Source: Salinispora tropica CNB-440 (lineage in GTDB: Bacteria; Actinomycetota; Actinomycetes; Mycobacteriales; Micromonosporaceae). Taken from it: a DNA stretch of 64,000 bases. Under the pieces are notes generated by a model. It had not been told where the DNA came from and ran no database searches. It saw nothing but the letters and a program-made list of their open reading frames with translations. This document shows positions 45,676-55,353 of the stretch, one piece after another. Location of the stretch: NCBI RefSeq assembly GCF_000016425.1, contig NC_009380.1:930001-994000 (forward strand), written 5' to 3'. Positions within the stretch are counted from its first letter, which is position 1. Every line of letters begins with the position of its first letter. Position numbers and translations under genes: made by a program.

Positions 45676-46616
45676 CGCCGGGCGGCGATGAGGACGGCGA
45701 GGAGGGTCAGCGCCGCGCCGAGCAGGGCGGTGGCGTCCGGACGCGAAGCCGCGGTCGGCAGGACCACGTCCAGCAGGACGGCGCCGACCACCTGGCCGGC
45801 GATCGTGGCCAGGCCGAGGAGCAGGACCCCGGTGAACTCGACGACAGCGGCGGCGACCGCGATGAAGGCGACCCCGATCGGCCCACCCAGGTAGAGCCAC
45901 GGCTCGGCCGGCGGCGAACCGGCGGGTGGCCCGCGCACCGCGATGTCGACCGCGAAGACCGCCAGCAGGGCGAGGGTGCCCACCGTGAAGTTGACCAGCG
46001 TGGCGGTCAGCGGGCTGCCCGCCGCCCGGCCGACCAGACCGTTGACCGCCTGCTGCCAGGCCACCGCGAACCCGGCCAGCAGCGGCAACACGGCCAGTGT
46101 CAGCGCGGCCGGGTCGTCGAGCCGTCCGCGGACGGCCAGCCCGACCGCGAGCACGGTGAGCATTGCCCCGAACAGGCGTCGGACGGTTACCGGCTGGCGC
46201 CCGCTCGGGCCGATGCCGGCCCGGTCAACGAGCAGACTGCTGGCGGACTGGCCGGCGACCACCGCCACGGTGAAGACCGCGACGCCGAGGACGCCGACCG
46301 TGAGGCCCTGCGTCGCCACGAGGAACGCCCCACAGAGCCCGCCGAGGCACTGCCACGGGCGCAGCGTGCCGGCGGTCAACGCGGCGCGCAGGGCGGCCAG
46401 CCCCCGCCGCCCGCCGGGAGTCGAGGGCACCAGCACCAGCAGCACCAGCAGGCCCAGACTGAACGAGACGACCGCCGCCGCGACTCCATCGGCCAGCCGT
46501 ACGCCCAACTCGCCGTTGATCCGGGACTGTGCGGCCACGGCGACCCCGCCGGTGGTCGCGAGCACCACCCCGACGAGCCGACGGGCCGGGGGCGGCCGGA
46601 CCAGCGCCCCCGGCAC
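45672..46616 (-). CDS. DMT-superfamily (YdcZ/DUF606-type) membrane transporter
   Basis: A 314-residue protein with about ten hydrophobic helices in two similar halves (VVLATTGGVAVAAQSRINGE in the first; LLAGFAVAWQQAVNGLVGRA in the second), the fused arrangement of YdcZ-type DMT proteins. Substrate unknown. It sits immediately downstream of glpX on the same strand (3 nt between stop and start), so they are likely co-transcribed. Confidence 0.8.
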   Translation of the reverse strand: MPGALVRPPPARRLVGVVLATTGGVAVAAQSRINGELGVRLADGVAAAVVSFSLGLLVLLVLVPSTPGGRRGLAALRAALTAGTLRPWQCLGGLCGAFLVATQGLTVGVLGVAVFTVAVVAGQSASSLLVDRAGIGPSGRQPVTVRRLFGAMLTVLAVGLAVRGRLDDPAALTLAVLPLLAGFAVAWQQAVNGLVGRAAGSPLTATLVNFTVGTLALLAVFAVDIAVRGPPAGSPPAEPWLYLGGPIGVAFIAVAAAVVEFTGVLLLGLATIAGQVVGAVLLDVVLPTAASRPDATALLGAALTLLAVLIAARR

Positions 46617-46619
46617 TGC

Positions 46620-47651
46620 TCACTCCTGCTCGGCGAGGGGGCGGCCGTCGAAGTCCACCGCCGAATACAGTGCCAGCTTCTCCAGCCGGTGATACGAGTC
46701 GATCACGCGAATCGTGCCGCTCTTCGAGCGCATCACGATCGACTGGGTGTACGCCCCACCGGCCTTGTACCGGACACCGCGGAGCAGGTCGCCGGAGGTG
46801 ACCCCGGTGGCGACGAAGAAGCAGTTGTCGCCGGTCACGAGGTCGTCCGTGCCGAGCACCCGGTCCAGATCGTGGCCAGCGGCGATGGCCTTCTCCCGCT
46901 CCTGGTCGTCGCGGGGCCAGAGCTTGGCCTGAAGGGCGCCGCCCATGCACTTCAGGGCGCAGGCGGCCGTGATCCCCTCGGGGGTGCCGCCGATGCCCAT
47001 CAGCACGTCAACGTCGGACTCCCCGCGGGCGGCGGCGATCGCACCGGCGATGTCCCCGTCGGAGATGAAGCGGATGCCCGCCCCGGTGCGGCGGACCTGG
47101 TTCACCAACCCGTCGTGTCGGGGCCGGTCCAGCACACAGACAGTCACCTCGGAGACGTCGGTGCCCTTGACCTTCGCGATACGACGTACGTTCTCGGCCG
47201 CGCCGGCGTTGATGTCCACCACGTCGGCGTAGGCCGGGCCGACGGCGAGCTTCTCCATGTAGAACACGGCGCTCGGGTCGAACATCGCCCCGCGCTCGGC
47301 GACGGCCAGCACCGCCAGGGCGTTGGGCATGCCCTTACTCATCAGGGTGGTGCCGTCGATCGGGTCGACCGCGACATCAACCTCCGGCCCGGTCCTGTCG
47401 CCGACCTCTTCTCCGTTGAAGAGCATCGGAGCGTTGTCCTTCTCGCCCTCGCCGATCACCACGACTCCGCTCATCGGGATCGAGTTGATCAATTTCCGCA
47501 TCGCGTTGACGGCGGCGCCGTCGCCGCCCTCCTTGTCACCCCGGCCGACCCACCGGCCGGCGGCCATCGCCGCGGCCTCGGTCACCCGGACCAGGTCGAG
47601 GGCGAGGTTGCGATCGAGATTCTGTGGCGTCCGCGTCGTGGTGTTCGTCAT
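46620..47651 (-). CDS. glpX: Class II fructose-1,6-bisphosphatase
   Basis: A 343-residue GlpX protein: [20 protein letters not shown] (lithium-sensitive phosphatase motif), [18 protein letters not shown], and [20 protein letters not shown]. It hydrolyses fructose-1,6-bisphosphate to fructose-6-phosphate in gluconeogenesis and is normally the only such enzyme in actinobacteria. GGAGGAG precedes ATG 47651. Divergent from the DUF4245 gene, as is common in this phylum. Confidence 0.95.
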   Translation of the reverse strand: MTNTTTRTPQNLDRNLALDLVRVTEAAAMAAGRWVGRGDKEGGDGAAVNAMRKLINSIPMSGVVVIGEGEKDNAPMLFNGEEVGDRTGPEVDVAVDPIDGTTLMSKGMPNALAVLAVAERGAMFDPSAVFYMEKLAVGPAYADVVDINAGAAENVRRIAKVKGTDVSEVTVCVLDRPRHDGLVNQVRRTGAGIRFISDGDIAGAIAAARGESDVDVLMGIGGTPEGITAACALKCMGGALQAKLWPRDDQEREKAIAAGHDLDRVLGTDDLVTGDNCFFVATGVTSGDLLRGVRYKAGGAYTQSIVMRSKSGTIRVIDSYHRLEKLALYSAVDFDGRPLAEQE

Positions 47652-47802
47652 GACGGCTCCTCCTCGCGACGGTGCGGGGTGGCCCGGCAGGCGTGGTCGC
47701 TGCCGGCTTTGTCGCTGATCCTCACATGATCGGCGACACTGCGTGGTGGTGGGGCGGTGATGGCTTGGTCACGTCTGATCGGGTGGCTGCGAAGATGGCG
47801 GG

Positions 47803-48570
47803 GTGGAACCCGCACACCCCGCCGACCGCGTCCCTGCCGACCAGACCGCGCCGGAGCTCTCGCCGGTCGAGCCGGAGCCCCCCGGCCCGCCTGCGCCCGC
47901 GACCGCCGAGGAGCCGGCGTTGGTCGAGCCCGGCGCCAGCCCGGCAGCAGCCACCGGCCCGACAGAGACCAGCGGCCCGACAGAGACCAGCGGCCCGGGG
48001 GAGACCAGCGCTGCCCGGGAGGCCGGCGAGTCGCCGGCGCCGCCCGCCGCGGCGGACACGACTCGTTCGGAGCGTTCGCCGAAGGACATGGCCATCTCGC
48101 TCCTCGTGCTGCTGGTCCCGATCGCCCTGCTGCTCGCCTTCTACCGGGGCTTCCTCGGGGGAGACCAGGCAACCGTCGTGGACCCCGCGCCCGCGCTGGA
48201 CTCGGCGCAGGCGGCGGCGGCCTTTCCGGTCAGTCAGCCACAGGGGCTGAACGCGGGGTGGCGCACCGTGCGGGCCGACTTCCGGACAGTCGAGGACGGG
48301 GCGACGCTGCGTCTGGGCTACCTGACCCCGGAGGGGCGGGGTGCCCAGATCGTGCAGAGCAGCGTGCCACCGGAGCAGTTGCTCCCCACCGAGCTGACCG
48401 ATCAGGGGCAGCCCCAGGGCCGGACCGACCTCGCGGGGCGGACCTGGCAGCGGTACACGGCCCGCGGCAACGAGCAGGCGTTCGTGCTCCTCGAACCGGA
48501 CCGCACAGTGATCGTGGTCGGCGATGCGCGAGACACCGAGTTGCGGGAGTTGGCCGGGGCGCTGGGCTGA
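47803..48570 (+). CDS. DUF4245-type membrane protein
   Basis: A 255-residue protein. A disordered Pro/Ala/Glu/Thr-rich cytoplasmic N-terminus (~90 residues) includes three GPTETS/GPGETS repeats; one membrane helix follows (about 96-115, MAISLLVLLVPIALLLAFYR), then an outer domain with LNAGWRTVRADFRTVEDGAT. This matches the DUF4245 family, commonly next to glpX and xseAB in actinobacteria; its function is not known. GTG 47803 is taken as the start. Confidence 0.8.
   Translation: MEPAHPADRVPADQTAPELSPVEPEPPGPPAPATAEEPALVEPGASPAAATGPTETSGPTETSGPGETSAAREAGESPAPPAAADTTRSERSPKDMAISLLVLLVPIALLLAFYRGFLGGDQATVVDPAPALDSAQAAAAFPVSQPQGLNAGWRTVRADFRTVEDGATLRLGYLTPEGRGAQIVQSSVPPEQLLPTELTDQGQPQGRTDLAGRTWQRYTARGNEQAFVLLEPDRTVIVVGDARDTELRELAGALG
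47956..48009. repeat. Three 18-bp in-frame tandem repeats
   Basis: GGCCCGACAGAGACCAGC occurs twice (47956-47973, 47974-47991) and a variant with GGGGGA once (47992-48009). They encode GPTETS, GPTETS, GPGETS. Confidence 0.9.
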
Positions 48571-48648
48571 ACTCGGCCCGGACCAACCGGGAGCAGGGCG
48601 AATCAACCAGCAGCGGCCCGGACCAACCGGCAGCGGGCGGGGCCGTGG

Positions 48649-48861
48649 TCAGTCGGTGGGTTCGTGTCGGGCGGCGTCCAGGCGGGCCCGGGCGCCGTCC
48701 AGCCACGCCTGGCAGACTCCGGTCAGCTGCTCACCGCGCTCCCAGAGGGCCAGCGACTCCTCCAGCGTGGTGCCGCCGGCCTCCAGTCGCTCGACCACCG
48801 ACGCCAACTCGGCGCGGGCCTGCTCGTAGCTGAGTCGCTCGTCCTTCGTCTCCTCGGTCAT
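48649..48861 (-). CDS. xseB: Exodeoxyribonuclease VII small subunit
   Basis: A 70-residue protein with LSYEQARAELASVVERLEAG then GTTLEESLALWERGEQLTGV, the XseB family pattern. Several XseB chains bind one XseA to form exonuclease VII, which degrades single-stranded DNA bidirectionally in repair. It follows xseA on the same strand with a gap of about 110 nt. Confidence 0.9.
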   Translation of the reverse strand: MTEETKDERLSYEQARAELASVVERLEAGGTTLEESLALWERGEQLTGVCQAWLDGARARLDAARHEPTD

Positions 48862-48972
48862 CGCTCACATCCCACCACATCCACCCGTCCGGGCTGCCCC
48901 GCCGTGCCCGGTACGCCGCCGGTGGCCCCGCCCGACACCGTGCCCGGGTCCGGTCGTGTCGGGCGGGAATCG

Positions 48973-50226
48973 CTACCGCCGTTGGGTAGCCGGGCGGTGC
49001 TCTCCGGCGTCGACGGTCGCGGACAGCTCGCCGTCGGCCAACCGGACCCGCACCGGATCTCCGGCGGTGACCTCGGAGACCGCGCGGACGACCTTGCCGT
49101 CCGCGCGCCGTACGATCGCGTATCCCCGGTCGAGGGTCGCGGCCGGGGAGAGGGCCCGGAGCCGGGCCCGGGTGTGTCGAAGGTCGTCCTCGGCGGCGGT
49201 CAGACGGTGGGCGAGACATCGGTCGGCCCGGTGGCGCAGCCCGGAGACGTCGGTAGCCCGTTGCTCGATCATCACCTCTGGTCGGGCCAGTACCGGCCGG
49301 GACCGCAGCAGTTCCAGCCGGTGCGCCTCGCGGTCGACCAGGTTGCGTACCGCGCGTTCAAGCCGGGACCGCGCCTGCCCGATCAGGCGCACCTCCTCGG
49401 CGAGGTCCGGGACGACTCGTTTGGCCGCGTCGGTCGGGGTGGAGGCGCGGATGTCCGCGACGTAGTCGAGCAGCGGCGCGTCGGTCTCGTGGCCGATCGC
49501 GCTGACCACCGGGGTGCGGCAGCCGAACACCGCCCGGCACAGCGCCTCGTCGGAGAAGGGCAGCAGGTCCTCGATGCTGCCGCCGCCCCGGGCGATGACG
49601 ATCACCTCAATCGTGGGGTCGGCGTCCAGCACCCGCAGCGCGTCCACGATTTGCGGCACCGCCGACGGACCCTGCACCGCCACGTTGACCGTCCGGAAGG
49701 CCACCGCGGGCCAGCGCCGGCGGGCGTTGGTGCGTACGTCCCGCTCGGCGGCGCTGGCCCGGCCGGTGATCAGCCCGATCCGGTGTGGGAGGAAGGGCGG
49801 GCGTCTCTTGCGCCTGGGGTCGAAGAGCCCCTCGGCGGCCAGCAGCTTCTTCAGCTTCTCCAGCCTGGCCAGCAACTCGCCCAGCCCCACCTGTCGGATC
49901 TCGTCGGCGCGTAGGCTCAACGTGCCCCGGGCGGCATAGAAGTGGGGCTTGGCGTGCAGCACCACCCGGGCGCCCTCGCGAAGCTGCGGTGCGCCGGCAT
50001 CGAGCACGTCGCGGTTGGTGGTGACGGTCAGGCTGAGGTCGGCCGACGGGTCCCGGAGGGTGAGGAACACCGTGCTCGCGCCGGGCCGGCGACTGACCTG
50101 CGCAACCTGCCCGTCCACCCACACCCAGCCCAGCCGGGCGATCCAGGCGCCGATCTTCTGGCTGACCACCCGGACCGGCCATGGTTCCTCGGGTGTGCTG
50201 CGCGTAACCCCGGCATCCGAACCCAC
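48973..50226 (-). CDS. xseA: Exodeoxyribonuclease VII large subunit
   Basis: A 417-residue protein: N-terminal OB-fold ([20 protein letters not shown]), catalytic domain ([60 protein letters not shown]) and C-terminal helical region with [13 protein letters not shown]. It forms the nuclease core with XseB. GTG 50226 is leaderless, with TAGGGT ending 6 nt upstream. Divergent from ispH. Confidence 0.95.
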   Translation of the reverse strand: MGSDAGVTRSTPEEPWPVRVVSQKIGAWIARLGWVWVDGQVAQVSRRPGASTVFLTLRDPSADLSLTVTTNRDVLDAGAPQLREGARVVLHAKPHFYAARGTLSLRADEIRQVGLGELLARLEKLKKLLAAEGLFDPRRKRRPPFLPHRIGLITGRASAAERDVRTNARRRWPAVAFRTVNVAVQGPSAVPQIVDALRVLDADPTIEVIVIARGGGSIEDLLPFSDEALCRAVFGCRTPVVSAIGHETDAPLLDYVADIRASTPTDAAKRVVPDLAEEVRLIGQARSRLERAVRNLVDREAHRLELLRSRPVLARPEVMIEQRATDVSGLRHRADRCLAHRLTAAEDDLRHTRARLRALSPAATLDRGYAIVRRADGKVVRAVSEVTAGDPVRVRLADGELSATVDAGEHRPATQRR

Positions 50227-50232
50227 CCGCTC

Positions 50233-50238
50233 ACCCTA
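50233..50238 (-). promoter_or_regulatory. -10 box of leaderless xseA promoter
   Basis: Minus-strand TAGGGT, 6 nt before GTG 50226. Confidence 0.55.
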
Positions 50239-50287
50239 CGGACCGTCCCTGCGGGTCGCAGCCGCTGGCGGGTGGTGGGTCGGCACG

Positions 50288-50293
50288 TACGAT
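50288..50293 (+). promoter_or_regulatory. -10 box of leaderless ispH promoter
   Basis: TACGAT, 6 nt before GTG 50300; back-to-back with the xseA promoter. Confidence 0.55.
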
Positions 50294-50299
50294 GGGCGG

Positions 50300-51283
50300 G
50301 TGAGTGAGGCTGAAGCGATCCGGACCGGTAAGCGTGTGATCCTGGCGAAGCCGCGCGGCTACTGCGCGGGCGTCGACCGGGCGGTGCAGACCGTCGAGGA
50401 GGCGCTCAAGCTCTACGGCGCGCCGATCTACGTCCGCAAGCAGATCGTGCACAACCGGCACGTGGTGCGGACCCTGGAGGGCAAGGGCGCGATCTTCGTG
50501 GAGGAGAACGAGGAGGTGCCGGAGGGCGCGACCGTGGTCTTCTCCGCGCACGGCGTCGCCCCCGAGGTCCATGAGCAGGCGCGGAGCCGCTCGCTGAAGG
50601 CTATCGACGCGACCTGCCCGCTGGTCACCAAGGTGCACCAGGAGGCGAAGCGGTTCGCCGCCGAGGACTACGACATCCTGCTGATCGGTCACGAGGGGCA
50701 TGAGGAGGTCATCGGCACCGCTGGCGAGGCACCCGAGCACATCCAGCTCGTCGATGGCCCTCAGGACGCCGAGCGGGTCACCGTCCGGGATCCGAACAAG
50801 GTGGTGTGGTTGTCCCAGACCACCCTGTCGGTGGACGAGACGTTGGAGACGGTGGCCCGGTTGAAGAAGCGGCTGCCGATGCTCCAGTCGCCGCCGAGCG
50901 ACGACATCTGCTACGCCACCAGCAACCGGCAGCACGTGGTCAAGCAGATCGCGTCGGACTGCGATGTCATGATCGTGGTTGGCTCCACGAACTCGTCGAA
51001 CTCGGTGCGGCTGGTCGAGGTGGCCCTGGACGCGGGTGCGCGGGCCGGCCATCTCGTTGACTTCGCCCGTGAGATCGACGACGCCTGGCTCGAGGGCGCC
51101 CGCACGGTCGGCCTGACCTCGGGGGCCAGCGTCCCCGAGGAGCTTGTCCAGGAGGCTCTCGCGCACCTCGCGGCGCGGGGCTTCACCGATGTCGAGGAGG
51201 TGGTGACCGCGGACGAGCGGCTGACCTTCTCGCTGCCGCAGGAGCTGAAGCGGGACATGCGGGCCGCAGCGGCCCACGGTTGA
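50300..51283 (+). CDS. ispH: 4-hydroxy-3-methylbut-2-enyl diphosphate reductase
   Basis: A 327-residue IspH/LytB with three Fe-S cluster Cys: [20 protein letters not shown] and [11 protein letters not shown]. Further conserved pieces are QIVHNRHVV and [11 protein letters not shown]. It reduces HMBPP to IPP and DMAPP, the last step of the MEP pathway that feeds menaquinone and polyprenyl lipids. GTG 50300 is set by a leaderless -10; the long upstream extension would run through the xseA promoter and is rejected. Confidence 0.95.
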   Translation: MSEAEAIRTGKRVILAKPRGYCAGVDRAVQTVEEALKLYGAPIYVRKQIVHNRHVVRTLEGKGAIFVEENEEVPEGATVVFSAHGVAPEVHEQARSRSLKAIDATCPLVTKVHQEAKRFAAEDYDILLIGHEGHEEVIGTAGEAPEHIQLVDGPQDAERVTVRDPNKVVWLSQTTLSVDETLETVARLKKRLPMLQSPPSDDICYATSNRQHVVKQIASDCDVMIVVGSTNSSNSVRLVEVALDAGARAGHLVDFAREIDDAWLEGARTVGLTSGASVPEELVQEALAHLAARGFTDVEEVVTADERLTFSLPQELKRDMRAAAAHG

Positions 51284-51381
51284 GCAGTGGTGGCGTCCCG
51301 CTTCGGCCGGACGGGGGCAGGGCACTCCGGCGGCACCGGCGTGGCGGGAACGAACGGGCGGGCCGGAGCGTCCGAGACTGT

Positions 51382-51858
51382 ATGAGAAGCCCTTGGCTCG
51401 CCACCCCGGCGTTGGCCGTCTGCCTGGCGCTCAGTGCCTGCGGCAGCGGCCAGGATACGGGTGATGCCCCCCCGACCGAGATGGGAGCGACGTCGGTGAC
51501 GACCCCTGCCGACCCGACACCGACCCCCGCCGACCCGACACCGACGGCCGGCGGAACCGAGGCATCCCACCAGGCCGCCCCGCCGCCGACGACCGCCCCC
51601 GTGCCGACGGGTACCCCCGAGGTGCCGGCGGGACCGAGCAAGCCGCTGGTCGGCACCGCCACCATGACCGGCACCGTGCAGGCCGGGGTGGAGCCCGGAT
51701 GCCTCCTACTGGATGGATACCTGCTGGTGGGCGGACCCCCTGCAGTGTTGACCCCCGGCGCGACGGTGCGGGTGACCGGGAAGATCCAGCCAGACCTGAT
51801 GACCATCTGCCAGCAGGGCATTCCCTTCCTGGTGGAGACGGCGTCCCGGCAAGGCTGA
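51382..51858 (+). CDS. Small Pro/Thr-rich lipoprotein
   Basis: A 158-residue protein with a signal peptide and lipobox (ALSAC, Cys near residue 20), a Thr/Pro/Ala-rich spacer containing two TPADPTP units, and a C-terminal ~65-residue beta-rich region (VEPGCLLLDGYLLVGGPPAV; VRVTGKIQPDLMTICQQGIP) resembling a small OB-like or DUF-type fold with two Cys. Outer face of the membrane. ATG 51382 starts the signal peptide. Function unknown. Confidence 0.75.
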   Translation: MRSPWLATPALAVCLALSACGSGQDTGDAPPTEMGATSVTTPADPTPTPADPTPTAGGTEASHQAAPPPTTAPVPTGTPEVPAGPSKPLVGTATMTGTVQAGVEPGCLLLDGYLLVGGPPAVLTPGATVRVTGKIQPDLMTICQQGIPFLVETASRQG

Positions 51859-51877
51859 CCCGCCTGCCGAAACCGTC

Positions 51878-51910
51878 GGAGCCCGCCCCCGGTCACCGGG
51901 GACGGGCTCC
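51878..51910. terminator. Bidirectional terminator between lipoprotein and subtilase
   Basis: GGAGCCCG...CGGGCTCC with inner CCCCGG-TCA-CCGGGG, interrupted only by one C/A mismatch. It lies between convergent stop codons. Confidence 0.8.
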
Positions 51911-51928
51911 TGCTGGTGTCGCGTACGG

Positions 51929-54900
51929 TCAGTTCACCGAGCCGATGGCGACGGCGCCACGGCCGACGACCGCACCCTCCGACGTCACCAAGGTCAGCTC
52001 ACCCTGAAGCTCCCGGCCGGCGGCCGGGCCACCCTGGGCGGTCACCGTGCCGGTGAGGGAACCGGTGTCGCCGCTGCCCAGGGCCAGTGGACTCGACGGC
52101 GCCGACAGGGTGCCGAGCGCCGCGGCGGAGAAGGAGTCCAGGTAGTCGTACGCCGTGCTGCCGCCGACGCCGTCCACCGAGTACCCCTCGACCACGACCC
52201 GATAGGTGCCCGGTGCCGGGTTCGTGAGGGTCACCGCCTCCTCCGAGTCTCCGTCGGCGGAGGAGCCGAGCAGAGAGGTGCCCCGGAAGACGTACAGGTC
52301 CAGGTCGGCGGCGGCGTTCGCCGGGTTGCCGATCCGGGCCGTGAACTCGGCCGCGTCGGCCGGGACCTCCACGAAGAACTCTTCCGCGGCGCCCTCGGCG
52401 ATCGTCGGCCGCTCGGTGTGGACACTGGCGAGTGGACCACCCTGGCCGGTGACGGTGACCGGGCCGAAGGTGTTGGTCAGGCTCCACTCGACCGGGGTCG
52501 CCGCGCCGGCGTCAACGGCCGGCAGGTCGACCACGGCCGGCTCGAACGCGACTCCCTGGATCCGCGCCGTCAGCTGGTACGGGTTGTTCAGCGACGGCGA
52601 GGTGCGACGCGACTCCACCTGGATCTCCCAGACACCCGGGGTCGGGCTCTGGTAGTCCCGCTCCTGCGGCTTGCAGGTGTCAGGGTCGGAGTAGTTGGTG
52701 AAACAGACCCGGCTGGAGGTGCTCTCCGTCGGCACGCCGTACGGGTTGAACGCGATGAACCGGGTCTGCGAGCCGGTGGCGATCCCGTCGAGGTTCACCT
52801 GGAGCGCGCCGGTACCCGGCGGCACGGTCACGAAGTATGACGTGGTGCCGTTCCGGTTCACCGAGCCCTCTGCGGAGAAGGAGAAGTTCGGCTTGCGGGT
52901 GTCGTTGGCGGCCACGACCACGAGGGAGACCTCGAAGTCGATCGTGTTGGTCGCCGGGTCATCCACGGTCATGATCGCCCCGTGCGCCCCGGCGTCCGGC
53001 TGGGCGACGACGGTGACGGTGACGGTCCGGTTCAGTGGCAGCGCGACGGACTTCGGCGCCCGGAAGGTGCCGTCGTTGCCGCGCAGCGCGATGTTGTGCT
53101 TGATGGTGCCGGTCGGACCGCTGGTGCGGGTGATCTTGACCCGGTAGGTCTTCTTCTTGCCGATCCGGTGTCCCCCCTCCCCGGCGGCGCACCGGTTGTG
53201 GACGCCGGTACCGCGGTTCGGCGTTCCCAGCTGGTCGGAGAGCACGGTGCAGACCGGCGCCTCCGAGGTGTACGAGCGGGTCTGCACACCCTTGCGGAGC
53301 AGCTTCCACGCGTTCGGCACGTTCACCATGCCGTAGCCCTGACCGTACGTGGGAACGTTCTTGATCGGCTTTGCCGAGCTGTACAGCGCGCGGCGCAGCA
53401 TCTGCGGGGTGACTCCGCGGTCGGTCGCCCGAGCGGCCGACAGCAGCAGCGCGGCGGCGCCGGCGGCCTGCGGCGAGGCCATCGAGGTGCCGTTGAACAT
53501 GCCGTAGCCCGGCGGTAGGGAGTAGCCGGCCTCGGGGACCGGGCTACCCGCCTGCCAGAGCGGGATGGTGGAGATCGCCGAGCCGGGAGCGGCGACGTTC
53601 GGCTTGATGCCGCCGTCTTCCCGCGGGCCCCGGGACGAGAAGTTGAACAGCGCGTTCTTCGTCCGCACCACCGAGCCGTAGTTGGCCAACCAGGTGTCCT
53701 TGCTGATGCTGGCGGCGACGCTGACGACGTTCTGGGCGACCGACGGGTCGCCGACGGTGTTCAGGCCGGGGCCGGAGTTGCCGCCGGAGATGACGAGCTG
53801 GACGCCGTAGGTGGTGATGAGGTTGTTGTACAGCTCGGCGCGGGCGTTGTTGCCGTCGTTGAGTGCCGGCAGGCCGCCGATCGACATGTTGATGACGTCG
53901 ACGCCCCGGTTGATGACCAGGTCGGCCATGCCGGTGGTGAGCGCCGCGAAGGTGCAGCCACCTCCCCAGGAGCAGGCCCGGGACGACACGATCTTGGCGC
54001 CGGGCGCGGCGCCGTCGAACACCTCGTTGCCGAGCATGTCGTTGGCGGCGGTGATGCCGGCGACGTGGCTGCCGTGCGCGTCCGAGACGATGCCGATGTT
54101 GACGTAGTCGACCAGACCGGGGCCGCCGACCGGGGTGGTGTCGACGTCCTCACGGAACTCGACCACGAAGGGCAGCTGCTCGCGGACGGCGGTTGACGGT
54201 TCGTCCGTGCCGAAGTGGCCGATGTCGAACCGCTCCTGGTACGGACGCATAACGGTCTCGTCCGTGAAGTCTCCGTCGAGGTCGACATCGATCAGGATGT
54301 CGTTGGTGGCGGGGTCGTAGAGCACGCCCCACTCGTCGGTGGTGTCACCGTCCCGGTTGACGTCGCCGAGCAGCTCGCTGCCCGTGGTGATCACCTCCCG
54401 GAAGGTGTTGAAGCGGTAGGTGCCTTCCGGAGCCGTCCAGGTCACGCCGGCCGACTCGAACGCCGGGCCGGTGACCTCGGTGATCATCGGGCGCCAGGTG
54501 GCGTCCTCGAACGGGTGCGTCGCGGTGACCCAGTCGACGATCTTCCGTTCGCCCGTGGTGGTGTGCTGGAGCGCCGGGTGGTCCAGATCCACACCGGAGT
54601 CCATGATGCCGATGGTGATCCCCCGGCCGTCCCATTCGGGATTCTGGTCGACGAACTTGACGGCGCCGATCTCACCGGAGGGCATGTAGGGGTTGTCCGC
54701 GCGGGTGTCGTCACCGGGACCGCTGAGCGTGCTGCCCTGCTTGGCGGCCTGCTGGCCGTTGGTCACCGGCCGCGGGTCCGAGAGCTGGATCGTCTCGTCC
54801 AGGTCGACGGCGGCGACACCGGGCAGCGTGGCGGCCTCGATCACCTTGCCGGTCGGGACCGTGGCCAGCACGTAGCCGATACTGTCGTACCGTTCGGTGA

Positions 54901-55174
54901 CGGTGGCGCCGAGACCGGTCAGGTCGCCGGCGACCTCCTTCGCCTCATCCTCCTCGGTCGAGACGATCAGGGTTACGGTGTCGGCCTTCTTCGCTTCCGC
55001 CTCGGCAAGAAGTTTGGCGTCGTGCGAACCCAGCACCTCGACGGGGGCGGTCGGCGTGGCGGGTTCGGCGCTCGCTGTGGTGGCACCGCCCGCGACGGTC
55101 ACGGCGCTGGCGGCCATGACCGAGGCGAAGAGTCCGGCGGAGGTACGCCGGCTCAGATTTCGGGGTTTGCTCAC
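51929..55174 (-). CDS. Secreted subtilisin-like (S8) serine protease, multidomain
   Basis: A 1081-residue exported protease. Signal peptide (1-36), I9-type prodomain (about 65-130), S8 catalytic domain with Asp192 (MDSGVDLDHP), His367 (DAHGSHVAGI), oxyanion Asn466 and Ser564 (NGTSMASPQAAG). A ~100-residue insert contains two Asp-rich DG motifs (271-281 and 296-306) like calcium-binding loops. The C-terminal half holds beta-sandwich and PPC-like domains (RFIAFNPYGVP; ADLDLYVFRG). GTG 55174 follows GGAGGA. Probably digests extracellular protein. Confidence 0.9.
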   Translation of the reverse strand: MSKPRNLSRRTSAGLFASVMAASAVTVAGGATTASAEPATPTAPVEVLGSHDAKLLAEAEAKKADTVTLIVSTEEDEAKEVAGDLTGLGATVTERYDSIGYVLATVPTGKVIEAATLPGVAAVDLDETIQLSDPRPVTNGQQAAKQGSTLSGPGDDTRADNPYMPSGEIGAVKFVDQNPEWDGRGITIGIMDSGVDLDHPALQHTTTGERKIVDWVTATHPFEDATWRPMITEVTGPAFESAGVTWTAPEGTYRFNTFREVITTGSELLGDVNRDGDTTDEWGVLYDPATNDILIDVDLDGDFTDETVMRPYQERFDIGHFGTDEPSTAVREQLPFVVEFREDVDTTPVGGPGLVDYVNIGIVSDAHGSHVAGITAANDMLGNEVFDGAAPGAKIVSSRACSWGGGCTFAALTTGMADLVINRGVDVINMSIGGLPALNDGNNARAELYNNLITTYGVQLVISGGNSGPGLNTVGDPSVAQNVVSVAASISKDTWLANYGSVVRTKNALFNFSSRGPREDGGIKPNVAAPGSAISTIPLWQAGSPVPEAGYSLPPGYGMFNGTSMASPQAAGAAALLLSAARATDRGVTPQMLRRALYSSAKPIKNVPTYGQGYGMVNVPNAWKLLRKGVQTRSYTSEAPVCTVLSDQLGTPNRGTGVHNRCAAGEGGHRIGKKKTYRVKITRTSGPTGTIKHNIALRGNDGTFRAPKSVALPLNRTVTVTVVAQPDAGAHGAIMTVDDPATNTIDFEVSLVVVAANDTRKPNFSFSAEGSVNRNGTTSYFVTVPPGTGALQVNLDGIATGSQTRFIAFNPYGVPTESTSSRVCFTNYSDPDTCKPQERDYQSPTPGVWEIQVESRRTSPSLNNPYQLTARIQGVAFEPAVVDLPAVDAGAATPVEWSLTNTFGPVTVTGQGGPLASVHTERPTIAEGAAEEFFVEVPADAAEFTARIGNPANAAADLDLYVFRGTSLLGSSADGDSEEAVTLTNPAPGTYRVVVEGYSVDGVGGSTAYDYLDSFSAAALGTLSAPSSPLALGSGDTGSLTGTVTAQGGPAAGRELQGELTLVTSEGAVVGRGAVAIGSVN

Positions 55175-55353
55175 GTTCTCGTCCTCCGGAGAACAGGGCC
55201 CTCAGGTCCAGGGCACACGTGAGCGAAATCTTTCGGGCATCGATGCCTACTGTCACTACCGATCGCGGCGTTGTGACCATCTCGTGACTTCCTGGGCGGC
55301 CTTTGTCATAACGAGTCCGGGCGCTCGCCGTCCACGCCGGAGCGTATCGCTGT

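Noticed and set aside
45123..47729. Open frame of 868 codons on the + strand
   Set aside because: It runs antisense through the DMT transporter and glpX genes and through the 3' part of the epimerase gene in another frame; the protein is low-complexity Arg/Gly/Asp. A GC-bias shadow.
42149..51283. Biosynthetic gene cluster (SDR, FNR, transporter, regulator)
   Set aside because: The enzymes are scattered among housekeeping genes on both strands with separate regulators and no core synthase.
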